Shown here: positions 1 through 7,234 of the stretch, piece by piece | Layout of the letters: every line of letters starts with the position of its first letter | Position numbering within the stretch: the stretch's first letter is position 1 | From: CAZEZY01 sp964516635 | GTDB taxonomy: Bacteria > Pseudomonadota > Gammaproteobacteria > Burkholderiales > Burkholderiaceae_C | Direction of reading: 5' to 3' | Length of the DNA stretch: 13,704 nt | Assembly (NCBI GenBank): GCA_964516635.1 | Contig: CAZEZY010000063.1 | Span: forward strand, 1-13,704 | Notes under the pieces: generated by a model | Database searches by the model: none | Told to the model about the DNA's origin: nothing | The model's input: only the letters and a program-made list of their open reading frames with translations | Position numbers and translations under genes: made by a program

Positions 1-48
1 CATGCCGGAATCAAAATCCGGTGCCTTAACCAACTTGGCGACTCCCCT
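1..48 (-). tRNA. tRNA-Gln (anticodon TTG), 3' part cut by window edge
   Basis: Read on the minus strand, the sequence folds as the 5' two thirds of a tRNA. It has acceptor strand AGGGGAG (48 to 42), T8/C9, a D arm GCCAAG..GGTTAAGGC, and an anticodon arm CCGGA-TTTTGAT-TCCGG with TTG at positions 34-36. This is the glutamine isoacceptor that reads CAA and, by wobble, CAG. The variable loop, T arm and CCA end lie outside the window. The gene sits downstream of ispE on the same strand, as it commonly does in betaproteobacteria. A TATACT box at 118-123 suggests it also has its own promoter. The exact 5' end assumes a standard 7-bp acceptor stem. Confidence 0.93.
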
Positions 49-57
49 ACACAGGTT

Positions 58-73
58 CGTTGCTGACGCAACG
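58..73 (-). other. 6-bp hairpin in the tRNA-Gln leader
   Basis: CGTTGC and GCAACG form a perfect 6-bp stem with a 4-base loop, 9 bases before the tRNA 5' end. No T run follows on the minus strand, so it is not a typical intrinsic terminator. It could help separate the ispE message from the tRNA or guide 5' processing; this is inference. Confidence 0.45.
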
Positions 74-89
74 CACCGAATGCAGTGTG

Positions 90-108
90 TGTTCACTTCG
101 CTTGAACA
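90..108 (-). other. second hairpin in the tRNA-Gln leader
   Basis: TGTTCA and TGAACA form a 6-bp stem around a 7-base loop. It lies between the TATACT box and the hairpin at 58-73. There is no T tract and its role is unknown. Confidence 0.35.
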
Positions 109-117
109 ACGCCGGCA

Positions 118-123
118 AGTATA
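118..123 (-). promoter_or_regulatory. -10 box for tRNA-Gln
   Basis: TATACT on the minus strand (5 of 6 matches to TATAAT), starting just past the ispE stop codon. No good -35 is seen 16-18 bases upstream, which would lie inside the end of ispE. It would start a transcript near position 111, about 60 bases ahead of the tRNA. Confidence 0.5.
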
Positions 124-127
124 ACCG

Positions 128-985
128 CTAACGCCATTCAAACAGAGGGTGAACCCTCAAATTGTTGCAGTGCCTCGAGATCCAGTCAGGCGGCAAGGTG
201 GTGGTGTCCACATCGCCAGTGACCGGCGCAAACAAGGCACTTCCGGAGCCCGTCATTCGCCCTTCAAGGCCGTTGTGTCTGAACCATTCCAGACCCACCG
301 CCACGTCAGGGCATAACCCGCAGGCAACCGTTTGCAGATCGTTGGCGCCAAACATTGGGCCACCAATGCTGCCGTTTGCAACAAAGTCTTCGATTATAGC
401 GCGTTTGCTGTCTCTCTTCAACTCCGGATGCCGGAAGATGGCGGGCGTTGACAGTCCAGTCGGTGGTTTCAATACCAGATAACGTGCAGGCGGCAGCGAA
501 AGCGGGGTCAGCGATTCGCCGATGCCTTCAACCCAGGCGTGCTGCCCCCCGATGAAAAAGGGCACATCGGCACCGAGTGTCAGCCCCAGGGTGGACAACG
601 CCTCGGTGCTCAGGCCCAGTTGCCAGAGACGGTTCAGCGCCAGCAGGGTGCTGGCGGCATCGCTGGAGCCACCTCCCAGGCCCGCCTGTGATGGAATCTC
701 CTTCTGCAGACCGATATGCACACCCTGCGAACAGCCGGTGTGCTGCTGGAGCAGCCGGGCCGCTCTGACGGTCAGATCGTCTTGCGGCAGCGGGAGGCCA
801 TTGCCCAGGTCTTCGCGGCTGATCTGGCCGTCCCGTCGCCAGTCAAAGTGGAGTTTGTCTGCCCAGTCGATGAGGGTGAAGACCGACTGGAGCAGGTGAT
901 AGCCATCGTCGCGGCGCCCGACCACGTGGAGGAAAAGATTGAGTTTGGCCGGGGCTGGAACGTCCAGCAGTTGTCGCAGAGGCAT
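128..985 (-). CDS. ispE: 4-diphosphocytidyl-2-C-methyl-D-erythritol kinase (IspE)
   Basis: IspE is the cytosolic GHMP-family kinase that phosphorylates CDP-methylerythritol at the 2-hydroxyl with ATP, a middle step of the MEP route to isopentenyl diphosphate. Visible family marks are the PAKLNLFLHV start (Lys13 and Asn15 in the substrate pocket), the glycine-rich ATP loop GLGGGSSDAA at residues 102-111, the catalytic Asp140 in LGADVPFF, and MTGSGSALFA near the C-terminus. From the ATG at 985 it is 285 residues, close to the 283 of E. coli IspE. The frame is also open to a TTG at 1006, inside lolB. I prefer the ATG because it lies 7 bases after the lolB stop and gives the usual N-terminus, but the Shine-Dalgarno sequence is weak for both. 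It is the third gene of the TPR-lolB-ispE operon. Its stop almost touches the -10 box of tRNA-Gln. Confidence 0.96.
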   Translation of the reverse strand: MPLRQLLDVPAPAKLNLFLHVVGRRDDGYHLLQSVFTLIDWADKLHFDWRRDGQISREDLGNGLPLPQDDLTVRAARLLQQHTGCSQGVHIGLQKEIPSQAGLGGGSSDAASTLLALNRLWQLGLSTEALSTLGLTLGADVPFFIGGQHAWVEGIGESLTPLSLPPARYLVLKPPTGLSTPAIFRHPELKRDSKRAIIEDFVANGSIGGPMFGANDLQTVACGLCPDVAVGLEWFRHNGLEGRMTGSGSALFAPVTGDVDTTTLPPDWISRHCNNLRVHPLFEWR

Positions 986-992
986 GGTGTTC

Positions 993-1475
993 TTATTGAA
1001 GCGCAATCCGAATCACAACGGCAGGGACCGGTTGAAGCCGACGAGCCGTGATGCGACCATCGCCGTGTCTGGAGAGGTCGGCCTCCCAGTCGTTCAGCGA
1101 GGTGTTGCGACCTTGCAGCCAATCGAAGAGCTGAACCATGGGCAGGGTGCTGCCGGTGAGAGCCCGTGTCAGATCGTCCAGGCTGGCATGTCGTTGGACC
1201 TGGTTGCCGCGTTCCAGTTCGGCCCCTTCAGGCGACCATCGGGCCACGGCCAGCAGCTGGCCCAGGGGGGAGATGAGGCGTATCTCGCCTTGTTGGGGTC
1301 CACCCTTGAGTTCGAAACCCGACTGAAAATGCTGGGGTGGATCGGTAGAGACCGAAATCGCCAGGCGACCGAACCACTGCGCGGTATCGGTGTCGGTGGG
1401 CAAAGAAGGCGAGACGGCGCAACCGGACAGCACGAGCACACCCAGAAGCCCACTCAGCAGCAACCGGCGATTCAT
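993..1475 (-). CDS. lolB: outer-membrane lipoprotein LolB
   Basis: LolB accepts lipoproteins from the periplasmic carrier LolA and inserts them in the inner leaflet of the outer membrane; it is itself a lipoprotein. The 160-residue product starts with a short signal (MNRR, then a leucine-rich stretch) and a lipobox LSGC with the lipidated Cys19. The core then shows FGRLAISV, SGFELKG, EIRLISPLGQLLA and a C-terminal strand pair GRITARRLQPVPAVVIRIAL, typical of the LolB beta-barrel fold. E. coli LolB has 207 residues, so this one is short; the missing length seems to lie between the lipobox and the first strand and in loops. The start codon overlaps the stop of the upstream TPR gene as ATGA, which suggests translational coupling. 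LolB is judged from operon position plus pattern; similarity in this family is low. Confidence 0.9.
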   Translation of the reverse strand: MNRRLLLSGLLGVLVLSGCAVSPSLPTDTDTAQWFGRLAISVSTDPPQHFQSGFELKGGPQQGEIRLISPLGQLLAVARWSPEGAELERGNQVQRHASLDDLTRALTGSTLPMVQLFDWLQGRNTSLNDWEADLSRHGDGRITARRLQPVPAVVIRIALQ

Positions 1476-3283
1476 GGCTGGACTTTGAGTCGCTGCAGGG
1501 TCTCGAGCAGGGTTTCGTTTTCGGGATTCAGCAGCAACCCCTCGCGCCAGACGCTGATGGCCTCTGCCTGCTGGTTGAGACTCCAGTGGACTTCGCCCAG
1601 ATGCGCAGCGATTTCGGCATCGGGCAGGCGCTGGAAGGCATCCCGAAGGATGCGAAGCGCTTCCTGCTTGTTGCCCATCCGGAACTCCACCCAGCCCAGG
1701 CTGTCGAGGATGTAGGCATCGTTGGGAGCCGCCGCGAGGGCTTTCTGTATCAGCGACCGAGCCTCTTGCAGCCGTTCGTTCCGGTCGGCCAGGGAGTAAC
1801 CGAGGGCGTTGTAGGCGTGGTGGTAGTCGGGGTGTCGCTGGATCAGGGCCCTGAGCAGGGATTCCATGGTCTCGAACTGGCCGGCTTTTTCGGCTGCCAT
1901 GGCCTGCTCGTAGGCCAGATCTGGGTCGTCCGGGAAGCGCTGGGCCGCGGCGCTGAATGCCTCATACGCTTCCCGATAGGCTTTCACTTCCCTCAGCAGT
2001 TGCGCTTCCGCCAGAAGCTTGCGACGGACATCGGCATCGGTCCGTGCGGGCTGACGCTGGATCAACGCCCTGGCTTCAGGGATCTGCCCTTGACGGGCCA
2101 GCAGGGTGGCTCGGCGGATCTGGGCAGAGAGGAGGTCCTGGGCATTTTCGATGCGATCCAGCCAGGCATTGGCCGCTTGGTAGTCCCGGCGTTGCTCGGC
2201 GATGAGAGCCAGTTGCAGAAACGCCTGCGTCTGGCCCCGGCGCGCCTGATCGGGTGGCAGGGCACGCGACAGTTCCAGGAATTTCTGGAGTGAGGCTTCG
2301 GCAGCCGTGGGCCTGCGCTGCTGGGTCTGAAGCACCCCTTGCAGGAGCCAGGCTTCGGCCTGTTCAGGGTCGCGCGCAATCAGCCGTTCAAGCTGGCTCT
2401 GCGATTCGGCCCAACGGCGCACATCCAGCAATGCCCGGATGTAGCTCAGATGGACGGTCACAGACGCCTCGGCGGCAGGCTGTGGTGTCTGTTCCAGGAA
2501 GGCCAGAATCAGGGGTTCCGAACCCTCCACTTCGCGTTCAAAGAGCTCTACCGCGAGTCCGGCCGCATGGGTGGAATCGGGTTGTGCACGCAGCCCCGAT
2601 CGAGCGGCCTGAAGGGCGGCGGGCAGATTCTGCTGCTCCAGTTCCATGCGACCGATGGCAGCCCAGGCGGCCCCTGCCGTCGAGGCATCCCCGATGGCGG
2701 GTTGCAAAGCCTCTCTGGCGGCCTGAAGCGCGGCAGCCTTGTCGCTGGTGCGTGCAAGCGTCTGTGGGATGGCGCTGATGACATCGCTGCGCCGCTCGGC
2801 CGGCGTCAGGCGAATCAACTGGCGCAGGGTGCGGCTGACTTCGGCCGGTCGGTTGAGGGCCAGCAGAATCTGCAGTTCGTAGCGGTAGGGTTCGTCGGCA
2901 TCAGGAAAGGCTCGAGCCCAGTCTTGGGCGGCAGACAACGCCGCATTCCCGGCCCTGCCTTGCAGGGCAATTTCGACAGCGCGCCGGTACAGCTCCGGGC
3001 GCTGGGTTCGACGGGCGGCGTCCAGCATCAGCGAATAAGCTGCCCCAGGATCGCTGCTCTGAAGCTGGATTTCAGCCAGCAGCAACTGGTAGAACAGCTC
3101 GGCATTGAGTTCCTGCCCAGGACTGGTGAATTCGAGAAGTGGGCGAGGAGAGCCGTTCTGTGCCTGCACCGGGAATGTCATGCCAGCCAGACAGGCGGTG
3201 GCCATGCCCAGACCTGCAAGCCGGATGAGTGATGGCAAGGCAGGACGGGATACTGCCATCTGAGGGGCGGGCAACCGATTCAT
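1472..3283 (-). CDS. secreted tetratricopeptide-repeat protein
   Basis: A 603-residue protein with a signal peptide (arginines near 13-21, hydrophobic core about 22-39, likely cut after Ala41 in VQA-QN), so it is expected in the periplasm or attached to the outer membrane. The rest is almost wholly alpha-helical repeat. The clearest TPR units lie at about 454-595, including AYNALGYSLADR and AYILDSLGWVEFRMGN; weaker repeats fill the middle (for example around EAWLLQGVLQTQQRR). TPR arrays bind proteins or peptides, and no catalytic motif is seen. It heads the operon with lolB (4-base overlap) and ispE. TPR proteins of this type sit in front of lolB in many betaproteobacteria, so a role in envelope or lipoprotein handling is plausible but unproven. 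The start at 3283 gives an intact signal peptide; an in-frame Met9 is an alternative. No strong Shine-Dalgarno sequence is seen. Confidence 0.9.
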   Translation of the reverse strand: MNRLPAPQMAVSRPALPSLIRLAGLGMATACLAGMTFPVQAQNGSPRPLLEFTSPGQELNAELFYQLLLAEIQLQSSDPGAAYSLMLDAARRTQRPELYRRAVEIALQGRAGNAALSAAQDWARAFPDADEPYRYELQILLALNRPAEVSRTLRQLIRLTPAERRSDVISAIPQTLARTSDKAAALQAAREALQPAIGDASTAGAAWAAIGRMELEQQNLPAALQAARSGLRAQPDSTHAAGLAVELFEREVEGSEPLILAFLEQTPQPAAEASVTVHLSYIRALLDVRRWAESQSQLERLIARDPEQAEAWLLQGVLQTQQRRPTAAEASLQKFLELSRALPPDQARRGQTQAFLQLALIAEQRRDYQAANAWLDRIENAQDLLSAQIRRATLLARQGQIPEARALIQRQPARTDADVRRKLLAEAQLLREVKAYREAYEAFSAAAQRFPDDPDLAYEQAMAAEKAGQFETMESLLRALIQRHPDYHHAYNALGYSLADRNERLQEARSLIQKALAAAPNDAYILDSLGWVEFRMGNKQEALRILRDAFQRLPDAEIAAHLGEVHWSLNQQAEAISVWREGLLLNPENETLLETLQRLKVQP

Positions 3284-3329
3284 CGGCCCATGATAATGGA
3301 TACCAGCCGTCTCGTCAGAGGATCAGCAG

Positions 3330-4145
3330 ATGCCCGAATTGCCTGAAGTGGAAGTGACCCGTCTGGGTTTTGCCGACCGCATTGCCGGCGGTCGGATCCT
3401 CCATGTCTGTCTGGGCAAACCCTTGCGCTGGCCCTTGGGTGTGGAGGCCACCCTTCTCGAAGGCATGCAGGTTCTCGGGGTCAGGCGCCGCGGGAAATAC
3501 CTGCTCTTGGACCTCGACGGCGGCATGCTCCTCCTGCACCTGGGCATGTCTGGCAGCCTACGCTTCGACCGGTTCCTTCCGCCTTACGGGCCCCACGACC
3601 ATTTCGAGCTCACAACCAGCCAGGGGGTGCTGAGGCTTCACGATCCCCGACGCTTCGGGGCCGTGGTCTTCGTCAGCAGCGAATCCGATCCCGTTGCGGT
3701 CAAGTTGCTCGGCGGCCTGGGTGTGGAGCCGCTGACCGATGCGTTTGATGCCCAGGCTTTTCATGCGCAGCTGCGTCAGCGGCGTGCGCCCATCAAGCAG
3801 GTGCTGCTGGCGGGCGATCTGGTGGTGGGCGTGGGCAATATCTATGCCGCGGAGGCCCTGTTCAGGGCGGGCATACGCCCGACACTGCGGTCGGATCGGA
3901 TGAGCCGACCCAGGGCGATGCGTCTGCATGCCGCCATCCGCGAGGTGTTGAGTCGAGCGGTCGAAGTGGGCGGCAGCACGCTGCGCGATTTTGCCAACGC
4001 CCAGGGTGACCGCGGCCACTTTCAGCTCGAAACCCGGGTGTACGGCAGAGGCGGTCAGCCTTGCCATGTTTGCGGCACGACCATTCGTCAGATCCGCCAA
4101 GGGCAGCGATCCACATTTTTCTGCCCGGTTTGCCAGAAGTCCTGA
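3330..4145 (+). CDS. mutM: formamidopyrimidine-DNA glycosylase (Fpg/MutM)
   Basis: Bifunctional DNA glycosylase and AP lyase that removes 8-oxoguanine (paired with C) and formamidopyrimidines from oxidised DNA. The 271-residue product matches the family length (E. coli 269). It begins MPELPEVEVTR, giving the catalytic N-terminal Pro2 and Glu3 after Met removal. Lys56 in RGKYLLL and the lesion-side loop HLGMSGSLR (70-78) follow, then VGVGNIYAAEALF of the helix-two-turn-helix. The zinc finger has Cys245, Cys248, Cys265 and Cys268, with Arg260 at its tip. A good Shine-Dalgarno sequence (AGAGGA, 7 bases before the ATG) fixes the start. It is divergent from the TPR gene across 46 bases and is followed by a dynamin-like gene and mutY on the same strand. 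Confidence 0.98.
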   Translation: MPELPEVEVTRLGFADRIAGGRILHVCLGKPLRWPLGVEATLLEGMQVLGVRRRGKYLLLDLDGGMLLLHLGMSGSLRFDRFLPPYGPHDHFELTTSQGVLRLHDPRRFGAVVFVSSESDPVAVKLLGGLGVEPLTDAFDAQAFHAQLRQRRAPIKQVLLAGDLVVGVGNIYAAEALFRAGIRPTLRSDRMSRPRAMRLHAAIREVLSRAVEVGGSTLRDFANAQGDRGHFQLETRVYGRGGQPCHVCGTTIRQIRQGQRSTFFCPVCQKS

Positions 4146-4158
4146 CGGCCTGAGGCGG

Positions 4159-4167
4159 TGCTATATT
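4159..4167 (+). promoter_or_regulatory. extended -10 promoter of the dynamin-like gene
   Basis: TG-C-TATATT, an extended -10 element, lies in the 62-base gap after mutM and 40 bases before the next ATG. The -35 region is poor, as is common with extended -10 promoters. It would give the dynamin-like gene and mutY a start independent of mutM. Confidence 0.45.
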
Positions 4168-4207
4168 GAAGGCCAATTTGCATCCCTGACCAGGCCGCTT
4201 TTCAACC

Positions 4208-6172
4208 ATGTCTTTCAATCAGGAATTTGACGAGCACGGTGCCTGGCGGCGCCAGCAGGCCGAACAGATCAAGTCCCTGGCTGACTGGCTGCGGTCGCGA
4301 GACCTGCTGGAGCCGGGTGTGCAGGAGCGGCTTCAACAGTTGCAGATCCAGCTGGGCAGCGACAAGGTGATGGTCGCTTTCGTGGCGGAGTTTTCACGCG
4401 GCAAGTCCGAGCTCATCAATGCGGTGTTCTTTGCCGGTTATGGCAGGCGGATCATGCCGGCCAGTGCCGGACGCACCACGATGTGTCCGACCGAACTGGG
4501 TTACGACCCCGACCTGTCCCCTTGCCTCAGGTTGCTGCCCGTGGAAACCCGTTGGCAGCCGCAGTCCCTGCTGGAGTGGCGCAGCGCGCCCGATCAGTGG
4601 GAACGCATCGATCTGGATGTGAACGACCCGGCCCAGCTGGCGCAGGCGATTGAGAAGGTGGCCGAAGTCAGCCGGGTCTCTGTCGATGAAGCCCGATCGC
4701 TGGGTTTCTGGCACGACGAGTCGCCTGACGACAACCCGATTCAAGGTTCGGATGGCCTGGTGGAGGTGCCCCGCTGGCGCCATGCCCTGATCAACATGGC
4801 GCACCCCTTGCTGAAGCAGGGACTGGTGATTCTCGATACCCCGGGTCTGAATGCGATCGGTGCCGAGCCTGAGCTCACGATCAGCCTGCTGCCCCAGGCA
4901 CAAGCCGTGGTGTTCATTCTGGCCGCCGATGCGGGCGTCAGCAAGTCTGACCTGGCGATGTGGCGTGAACACCTGGCTCCCGCCGCCGAACGCAGCGACT
5001 CCCGTCTGGTGGTGCTCAACAAGATCGACACCCTGTGGGACGAGCTGAGCCAGCCCGCCTACATCGAGGCGCAGATCGCCCGACAACGAGCCATTTCTGC
5101 CGAGGTGCTGGGACTCAAGCCAGAGCAGGTGATTGCCGTGTCGGCCCAGAAGGGACTGCTGGCCAAGGTGCGAGGCGACCAGACCCTGCTGGCACAAAGC
5201 CGGTTGCCCGATCTCGAACGTGTGCTGGCCGACGATGTGCTGGGGCGTCGGCGCGAGATTCTGACGTTGAACACCCGCAAGGCACTAGTCCAGTTGCGTC
5301 TCGAGGTGGGTCAGCATCTCCACGCTCGTTCGCGCGAACTGCTCGACCAGATACAGGAACTGGAGGCCCTGCGAGGCAAGAATGTGGCGGTCATCCGGCA
5401 GATGCGGCTGCGCATCGAGCAGGAGCAGAGCGAGTTCAATGCGGGCGGTGCCCGCATTCAGGCGGTGCGCTCGATTCACCTCAAGCTGCTGAAGTCGCTC
5501 TTTACCCAGCTGGGCAGCAATCGCCTGAAGGCAGAGGTGGCCGAACTGGCACAGGCACTCAGGCAGCCGGGCATCAAGCTGGGTGTGCGCAAGGTCTATG
5601 CCGAGGCGTTTGGACGCTTGCGGCAAGGGTTTGACGAAGCCCAGCGGATGGCCGCTGAAGTGCAGGACATGATCGCTGGTGCGTTTCGCAAGCTCAATGC
5701 CGAGTACGGGTTTGCGCTCCAGGTGCCTGAACGGCTCGATCTGTCGGCCTATGCTCAGGAACTGGCCCTGATCGAGCGGAATCATCTAGAGTATCTGGGT
5801 TTGACCAACGTCTTCCGGCTTGCTCAGCCCGAATTTGCCGAGCGGCTGGCCAAAGCCGTGATGTCTCGCCTGCGCCAGTTGCATGAGGAGGCATCCAACG
5901 AGGTGGAGTTCTGGAACAAGTCTGCCGCCTCGCAACTGGATGGCCAGTTGCGTGAGCGCCGCCAGAATTTTGCACGTCGTATCGAAGCGGTTCGCCGCAT
6001 TCAGGAGGCGGCCGGCGGTCTGGATGAACGGATTGCCCAGTTGCAGGCCCAGCTTGAGCAGCTGACCGATGACGAGGCGGCGCTACGCCGGCTGACGGGC
6101 GATGAGGCCAAAGCGCCGACACCGTGGCCTGAGGTGGCTGAGTCTGCCGACATGTCTGTCAACCCTGCCTGA
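4208..6172 (+). CDS. dynamin-family GTPase-like protein
   Basis: A 654-residue large GTPase of the bacterial dynamin-like group. The P-loop is AEFSRGKS at 60-67, with alanine where the first glycine of GxxxxGKS normally stands. GRTTMCPTE (88-96) is the likely switch I/G2, LVILDTPGLNAIG holds G3 (DTPG 210-213), and NKID (271-274) is G4. The C-terminal half is helical and charged, with coiled-coil-like stretches near 370-410 and 590-640, fitting a dynamin stalk. No transmembrane segment is evident, so any membrane contact would be peripheral. Family members remodel membranes or are stress-linked, but this subgroup has no assigned function that I know of. It lies 62 bases after mutM, behind an extended -10 box, and 9 bases before mutY, so it is probably cotranscribed with mutY. 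The Shine-Dalgarno sequence before the ATG is weak. Confidence 0.88.
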   Translation: MSFNQEFDEHGAWRRQQAEQIKSLADWLRSRDLLEPGVQERLQQLQIQLGSDKVMVAFVAEFSRGKSELINAVFFAGYGRRIMPASAGRTTMCPTELGYDPDLSPCLRLLPVETRWQPQSLLEWRSAPDQWERIDLDVNDPAQLAQAIEKVAEVSRVSVDEARSLGFWHDESPDDNPIQGSDGLVEVPRWRHALINMAHPLLKQGLVILDTPGLNAIGAEPELTISLLPQAQAVVFILAADAGVSKSDLAMWREHLAPAAERSDSRLVVLNKIDTLWDELSQPAYIEAQIARQRAISAEVLGLKPEQVIAVSAQKGLLAKVRGDQTLLAQSRLPDLERVLADDVLGRRREILTLNTRKALVQLRLEVGQHLHARSRELLDQIQELEALRGKNVAVIRQMRLRIEQEQSEFNAGGARIQAVRSIHLKLLKSLFTQLGSNRLKAEVAELAQALRQPGIKLGVRKVYAEAFGRLRQGFDEAQRMAAEVQDMIAGAFRKLNAEYGFALQVPERLDLSAYAQELALIERNHLEYLGLTNVFRLAQPEFAERLAKAVMSRLRQLHEEASNEVEFWNKSAASQLDGQLRERRQNFARRIEAVRRIQEAAGGLDERIAQLQAQLEQLTDDEAALRRLTGDEAKAPTPWPEVAESADMSVNPA

Positions 6173-6181
6173 CGGGCTGGC

Positions 6182-7222
6182 ATGAGTGGGTTTTTCACCG
6201 CCGTCGTGGCCTGGCAGCGTCAGCATGGGCGGCATGGCCTTCCCTGGCAAGGCACGACCGATCCCTATCGTGTCTGGCTGTCGGAAATCATGTTGCAACA
6301 GACCCAGGTGGCCACCGTGCTCGCCTATTACGCCCGATTCCTGGCCCGATTTCCGGATGTGCAATCACTGGCCGCAGCGGATACAGACGAGGTACTGGCT
6401 TTGTGGGGGGGGCTGGGTTACTACAGCCGTGCCCGACACTTGCACCGGTGTGCCAGGGAGGTGGTGTCGCGATGGAATGGTCGGTTTCCGTCAACCGCTT
6501 CCGATCTCCAGACGTTACCGGGTATCGGTCCTTCGACAGCGGCCGCCATTGCCGCCTTCTGTTTTGGTGAGCCAGTGTCCATCATGGATGGCAACGTCCA
6601 GCGGGTACTGACAAGGTGGCTGGCGTTTGACAGGGATCTCGCCCAGGCCACGCATGCACGTGAGCTTCGGCAATGCGCCCAGGGGCTGGTGCCGCCCACC
6701 GCTGACCACGAGGACATGGTGGCCTACACCCAGGGACTGATGGACCTGGGCGCCACCGTCTGCCGACGGAGCAAACCGGAATGCCCTGCCTGCCCAGTCG
6801 CGCAGACATGCCAGGCACTGGCGCAAGGTCAGGCTGTGCGCTTTCCGGTCAAAACCCGCAAACAGAACCGGCGTACCGAATCGTGGTGGCTGCAGGTGTG
6901 GCGGCGCACCGATGGCGCCTACTGGTTGCAACCGCGACCATCGACGGGTATCTGGGCCGGATTGCACGCCTTTCCGGTGGTGATGTCGGCCGAGGAGGCC
7001 GAAGCCAGGCCCCCCCTGGTCGATGATGGCGCTGATGCGGTGTGGCACGATCCCTTGCGTCACAGCCTGACGCATCGGGAACTGGTGCTGCATCCGGTCG
7101 AGTGGCCGGTGGGTCGGTCGCCCGTCGCGGCTACCGGTTGCTGGGTGAGCCGCCGGTCCGATCTCACCATGGGTCTGCCGACGCCAATCAGGCAGTGGCT
7201 GGAGGCCCGTCTGCCGGACTGA
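6182..7222 (+). CDS. mutY: A/G-specific adenine glycosylase (MutY)
   Basis: MutY removes adenine mispaired with 8-oxoguanine, the backup to MutM in the GO system. The 346-residue product shows the catalytic Glu35 in SEIMLQQTQV, the helix-hairpin-helix LPGIGPSTAAAI (112-123), and Asp136 in IMDGNVQRVLTRW. The iron-sulfur cluster ligands are Cys194, Cys201, Cys204 and Cys210 in the exact Cx6Cx2Cx5C spacing. A C-terminal MutT-like domain starts around 232 and includes the GIWAGLHAFP stretch, where it would read the 8-oxoG. Length agrees with E. coli (350). It starts 9 bases after the dynamin-like stop, so the two are probably one transcript. It converges on rapZ with a 12-base gap and no visible terminator hairpin. 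Confidence 0.98.
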   Translation: MSGFFTAVVAWQRQHGRHGLPWQGTTDPYRVWLSEIMLQQTQVATVLAYYARFLARFPDVQSLAAADTDEVLALWGGLGYYSRARHLHRCAREVVSRWNGRFPSTASDLQTLPGIGPSTAAAIAAFCFGEPVSIMDGNVQRVLTRWLAFDRDLAQATHARELRQCAQGLVPPTADHEDMVAYTQGLMDLGATVCRRSKPECPACPVAQTCQALAQGQAVRFPVKTRKQNRRTESWWLQVWRRTDGAYWLQPRPSTGIWAGLHAFPVVMSAEEAEARPPLVDDGADAVWHDPLRHSLTHRELVLHPVEWPVGRSPVAATGCWVSRRSDLTMGLPTPIRQWLEARLPD

Positions 7223-7234
7223 AAAACAAGCGGT

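Noticed and set aside
2339..3232. 297-codon frame opposite the TPR gene, and similar frames at 1586-2293
   Set aside because: The minus-strand protein has a signal peptide, TPR units and the operon overlap; the plus-strand products look like composition shadows.
4394..5197. 267-codon minus-strand frame opposite the dynamin-like gene
   Set aside because: Gln/Leu/Gly-rich with no motif; the plus strand carries G1, G3 and G4 GTPase motifs.
7223..7234. Terminator between convergent mutY and rapZ
   Set aside because: The 12-base gap has a short A run after mutY but no stem on either strand.
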